Of a DNA stretch of 5,762 bases, positions 4,705-5,762 are shown piece after piece. Below the pieces are notes generated by a model. The model ran no database searches, was not told the origin of the DNA, and was given only the letters and a program-made list of their open reading frames with translations. The DNA is from Candidatus Heimdallarchaeota archaeon. Lineage in GTDB: Archaea; Asgardarchaeota; Heimdallarchaeia; JABLTI01. Numbering within the stretch: the first letter of the stretch is position 1; the number at the start of each line of letters is the position of its first letter. The position numbers and the translations under genes are program-made. The DNA lies in assembly GCA_030667035.1 (NCBI GenBank), contig DAOUWQ010000118.1, forward strand, positions 1 to 5,762, given 5' to 3'.

Positions 4705-5762
4705 CTAATTATTTCTCAAGTATTCCCTTACCATCAGAGCAACAGCTGCTCCTTCTCCAGCAGCGGAAGCAGCTTGTTGAGTGGACCCAGAGCGACAATC
4801 ACCAGCAGCAAATAATCCAGGAGTTTTAGTCATCATTTGAGAACCCGTTTTGATAAAACCGCCTTCATCAAAATCAACTAAATCTTTGACAAGGTCAGCA
4901 TTTGGTTCCAAGCCAATAAAGATGAATATTCCATCTGGCTGATAGGTAACATCCTCACCAGTTTGTTTATCTTGAAAAACAGCCCCTTTGAGTGACTTTC
5001 CTTTTCCGACCAAGAGCTCTTTAGCAATCTTATTACCTATTAATTCAATATTGGGTGTTTCCAATACTTTTTCTTGAAGAATTGTTGTTGCTTTCCACTT
5101 GTCTGAGCGTCCTACAATTGTTACTTTCTTAGCAAAACGAGCGATAAATATCGATTCTTCAAAAGCGGAATTACCTCCTCCTATTACCATTACTTCTTTA
5201 TCCTTATAGAATGGTGCATCACATGTCGCACAAAAATGTACTTTGTATCCAAGTAGATCTCTTTCACCAGGGATATTTAGCATTCGGTACTTGCTACCAG
5301 TTGCTATTACAATTGCTTTTGCATCATATTCCTTGCCAGTAGATGTTTCTGCGATTAAACATCCTTTTACACTTCGAACTTTGACGATTTCAGTTGCTTT
5401 GAGAAATTCTACCCCAAACCTTTCCACTTGTTTAATAATTCTTTTCGCTAATTCATCACCAGAAATTCCTTCTGGAAATCCAGGGTAATTATCTAATCTT
5501 TCAGTAAATCCTACTTGCCCACCTAGTGCACCCTTTTCTACTAGTAAAGTTGAGTATCTCTCTCGAGAAGTATAGAGAGCACAAGTTAAACCTGTAGGTC
5601 CGCCTCCGATAACCATTACGTCATGGAAATCATGTGCGTCATCTGTAACCAAACCCAATTTTTCCGCAAGTTCAGCATTTGTTGGTACAGTAAGATATGT
5701 TCCATCTGAAAATTCAATTGTTGGTATTCGTCTCTTTCCTTTATTTATCGACTCAACTTTTA
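4705..5762 (-). CDS. trxB: glutaredoxin-thioredoxin reductase fusion flavoprotein, 5' end cut by window
   Basis: A disulfide-reducing flavoenzyme. The frame stays open to the right edge; 351 residues are visible. Residues 1-34 (KGKRRIPTIEF, DGTYLTVPTNAELAEKLG) match the end of glutaredoxin or mycoredoxin-like domains, with the cis-Pro segment RIPT; the active-site half lies outside the window. The reductase follows: GGGPTG FAD motif (52-57), GGQVGFTERLDNYPG, redox-active CATC (Cys177, Cys180) followed by Asp181, a second dinucleotide motif GGGNSA (194-199), and the C-terminal FAD motif AAGDC (318-322) with the following TQQAASAAGEG. The region normally holding HRRxxxR, for the NADPH phosphate, reads GRSDKWK (217-223). 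A TTG at 5658 could start a bare reductase, but the upstream coding match makes that start false. The fused domain probably receives electrons from the CATC pair. Reductase identity is near certain; the fusion is very likely. Confidence 0.92.
   Translation of the reverse strand, partial: KVESINKGKRRIPTIEFSDGTYLTVPTNAELAEKLGLVTDDAHDFHDVMVIGGGPTGLTCALYTSRERYSTLLVEKGALGGQVGFTERLDNYPGFPEGISGDELAKRIIKQVERFGVEFLKATEIVKVRSVKGCLIAETSTGKEYDAKAIVIATGSKYRMLNIPGERDLLGYKVHFCATCDAPFYKDKEVMVIGGGNSAFEESIFIARFAKKVTIVGRSDKWKATTILQEKVLETPNIELIGNKIAKELLVGKGKSLKGAVFQDKQTGEDVTYQPDGIFIFIGLEPNADLVKDLVDFDEGGFIKTGSQMMTKTPGLFAAGDCRSGSTQQAASAAGEGAAVALMVREYLRNN

Noticed and set aside
5243..5488. Plus-strand open frame of 81 codons
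   Set aside because: Antisense to the reductase coding region.
4705..5658. Stand-alone thioredoxin reductase starting at TTG 5658
   Set aside because: The frame continues upstream with a clear glutaredoxin-like sequence to the window edge.
1..5762. A defence island, mobile element or other new multi-gene system
   Set aside because: All genes belong to housekeeping-type or common families, with frequent strand changes, and no transposase, integrase, toxin or repeat array is visible.

Overview
The window looks like an ordinary stretch of an AT-rich archaeal chromosome. The archaeal signs are a DRG-type GTPase with a C-terminal TGS domain, a COG2129-type metallophosphoesterase, TATA-box-like promoters about 25-35 bases ahead of two starts, and at least one gene with almost no leader and no ribosome binding site. 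An Asgard-type or other mesophilic archaeon fits the gene mix, but the lineage is an inference only. No tRNA, rRNA, CRISPR array, insertion sequence or phage gene was found.

Layout from left to right. A C11 (clostripain-like) cysteine peptidase runs off the left edge on the minus strand; it has a probable signal peptide but no ordinary start codon. A divergent spacer (764-966) separates it from a small, very hydrophobic membrane protein on the plus strand (967-1434). That gene converges on a DRG-like GTPase on the minus strand (1459-2469), and a 48-base palindrome (1461-1508) covers the end of the GTPase gene. A 358-base gene-free stretch (2470-2827) follows, with several stem-loops and inverted repeats. 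Next is a metallophosphoesterase on the minus strand (2828-3508), then a compact divergent promoter region (3509-3643) with two TATA-like elements, then a D-2-hydroxyacid dehydrogenase on the plus strand (3644-4675). The dehydrogenase converges on a flavoprotein on the minus strand that runs off the right edge (4705-5762), and another stem-loop (4660-4690) covers that junction.

The right-edge gene is the main annotation correction. A thioredoxin reductase could be started at a TTG at 5658, but its frame stays open to the edge and encodes the end of a glutaredoxin-like domain. The gene is therefore almost certainly a glutaredoxin-thioredoxin reductase fusion, cut by the window. Its pyridine-nucleotide domain also lacks the usual HRRxxxR motif for the NADPH phosphate.

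The genes change strand often and most appear to have their own promoter, so there is no clear operon or shared pathway. The dehydrogenase and phosphoesterase share a divergent promoter region with matching sequence, which is the only sign of joint control. I found no convincing new multi-gene system. The points most worth checking are the redox fusion and its cofactor, the shortened DRG-like GTPase, the tandem stem-loops upstream of it, and the odd start of the peptidase.
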